A DNA stretch of 5,320 bases from Deltaproteobacteria bacterium (lineage in GTDB: Bacteria; Desulfobacterota; DSM-4660; Desulfatiglandales; HGW-15), in the NCBI GenBank assembly GCA_030671095.1, contig DAOVAK010000239.1:1-5320 (forward strand), given 5' to 3'. Shown here piece by piece: positions 4,886 through 5,320 of this stretch (position 1 is its first letter; every line of letters begins with the position of its first letter). Below the pieces are notes generated by a model that saw only the letters and a program-made list of their open reading frames with translations, was not told the DNA's origin and did not search any database. Made by a program: the position numbers and the translations under genes.

Positions 4886-5213
4886 TTCAAAAGTGTTGGC
4901 ATTTGCTGTTGTCTAGTCGGAGGCAATGCCGGTCTCCGAAAGGTGATATCTCAGAAAAAATTCCACCCAAACTCCGCAGTGGTCTGATCTTTGAGGCTTT
5001 ACGCCCATTAACTAATCGCAGGATGTCCCGTTCTTATCTAGGAAATCTTTCTCAAAGTCTCAAAGATCAGATCACCGGCAAGGAGCAAAATAGATATCAC
5101 CTTGCCCCCGGCCCGTAGGGCCTACGCACCGGAGTGATGAGATTGGCATTGCCGGATAATCGAATATCCTACCAAAACTTGGTGATTCAAAAGATTTTTA
5201 CAACACTTTTGAA
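4886..5213. mobile_element. Possible foldback/MITE-like palindromic element, no coding capacity
   Basis: This non-coding stretch, most of the 365-base spacer, contains nested inverted repeats. The ends 4886-4898 and 5201-5213 (TTCAAAAGTGTTG) are perfect 13-base reverse complements. Inside them, GGCAATGCC (4922-4930) pairs with 5145-5153, CTCCG (4934-4938) with 5130-5134, AAGGTGATATCT (4940-4951) exactly with 5092-5103, and 4979-5000 with 5054-5075 at 20 of 22 positions, the other two being G-U pairs. The centre is an unpaired segment at about 5001-5053. Local palindromes also occur (CGTAGG/CCTACG at 5114-5126, GGATA/TATCC at 5154-5169, ACCAA/TTGGT at 5171-5183). Terminal inverted repeats plus a long self-complementary body suggest a miniature inverted-repeat element; a large structured RNA is the alternative. 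TA dinucleotides lie three bases outside both ends, but no longer target duplication is evident. Confidence 0.5.
5186..5213 (+). other. Competing 8-bp hairpin at the right end of the palindromic region
   Basis: TTCAAAAG (5186-5193) is a direct copy of the element's left end (4886-4893), and pairs perfectly with CTTTTGAA (5206-5213) around a 12-base AT-rich loop. The right end can thus pair either locally or with the far left end, giving mutually exclusive folds 36 bases before the amidohydrolase start. The stem is AT-rich, so its stability would be low. Confidence 0.4.
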
Positions 5214-5234
5214 CGTTACTAATTGTTTATTTAG

Positions 5235-5240
5235 GGAGGA
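5235..5240 (+). promoter_or_regulatory. Ribosome binding site supporting a TTG start
   Basis: GGAGGA lies eight bases before the TTG at 5249, within a longer AGGGAGGA. No ATG or GTG start in the same frame is compatible with this site, and the conserved amidohydrolase N-terminus begins right after the TTG, so TTG is the start chosen. Confidence 0.65.
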
Positions 5241-5248
5241 GCGTAGCC

Positions 5249-5320
5249 TTGCAACACTATGATATTCTCATCAAGAACGGAACCATCCTAACAATGGATG
5301 CGCAGAATGCCGTGATTAAG
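5249..5320 (+). CDS. Metal-dependent amidohydrolase/deaminase, N-terminus only (runs off the right edge)
   Basis: Twenty-four codons from a TTG start are open to the window edge. They read MQHYDILIKNGTILTMDAQN followed by AVIK. The pattern YDILIKNGTILTMD is the first beta strand and turn of the N-terminal composite domain in the amidohydrolase superfamily, especially the branch containing SAH/MTA deaminases, guanine deaminase-like and chlorohydrolase (TrzN/AtzA) enzymes. The metal-binding HxH motif normally lies about 40-50 residues further on and is outside the window, so activity and substrate cannot be assigned. It follows the structured spacer and has its own ribosome binding site, so it may be a separate unit from the genes upstream. 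A dihydropyrimidinase or another amidohydrolase branch cannot be excluded. Confidence 0.75.
   Translation, partial: MQHYDILIKNGTILTMDAQNAVIK

Noticed and set aside
4735..5118. A 127-codon plus-strand frame overlapping the zinc-ribbon gene and the palindromic spacer
   Set aside because: It is out of frame with the FmdB-type gene, has no ribosome binding site, and its second half is made from the inverted-repeat DNA.

Overview
The window looks like chromosomal DNA of an anaerobic, probably sulfate-reducing or syntrophic bacterium of the former Deltaproteobacteria (Desulfobacterota). This is an inference from the gene mix, strong AAGGAGG ribosome binding sites, moderate GC content, and intergenic repeats built from TGGAAT units. 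No rRNA or other taxonomic marker is present.

Layout. At the left edge the N-terminus of a probable PilZ-domain (c-di-GMP receptor type) protein runs leftward off the window (115..1, minus strand). A 489-base AT-rich spacer (116-604) follows; it carries an inverted pair of (TGGAATNN)4 arrays. Then, all on the plus strand: a corrinoid protein (605-1273), a COG0523/CobW-type G3E GTPase (1457-2452), a second corrinoid protein about 64% identical to the first (2614-3279), and, 28 bases later, a URO-D-fold methyltransferase with an HxC...C zinc site (3308-4387). A 14-bp interrupted stem-loop lies just after the methyltransferase. A small FmdB-type zinc-ribbon protein (4548-4883) comes next. The 365-base spacer after it is dominated by nested inverted repeats that could fold 4886-5213 into one long hairpin, like a foldback/MITE element. 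The window ends in the first 24 codons of a probable metal-dependent amidohydrolase (TTG start at 5249).

How the genes fit together. Corrinoid protein plus URO-D-type methyltransferase is the core of a one-carbon transfer system: a methyl group is carried on the cobalt of the corrinoid protein and moved to or from a zinc-activated acceptor or donor, classically a thiol. Unusual here are the two diverged corrinoid carriers for one visible methyltransferase and the GTPase embedded between them. No MttB/MtaB/MtgB-type substrate methyltransferase, MtrH-like protein or ferredoxin-type corrinoid reactivase is seen in the window. The GTPase may therefore supply a metal (zinc to the methyltransferase, or cobalt/corrinoid to the carriers); this is a hypothesis. 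The methyl donor and final acceptor cannot be read from the sequence.
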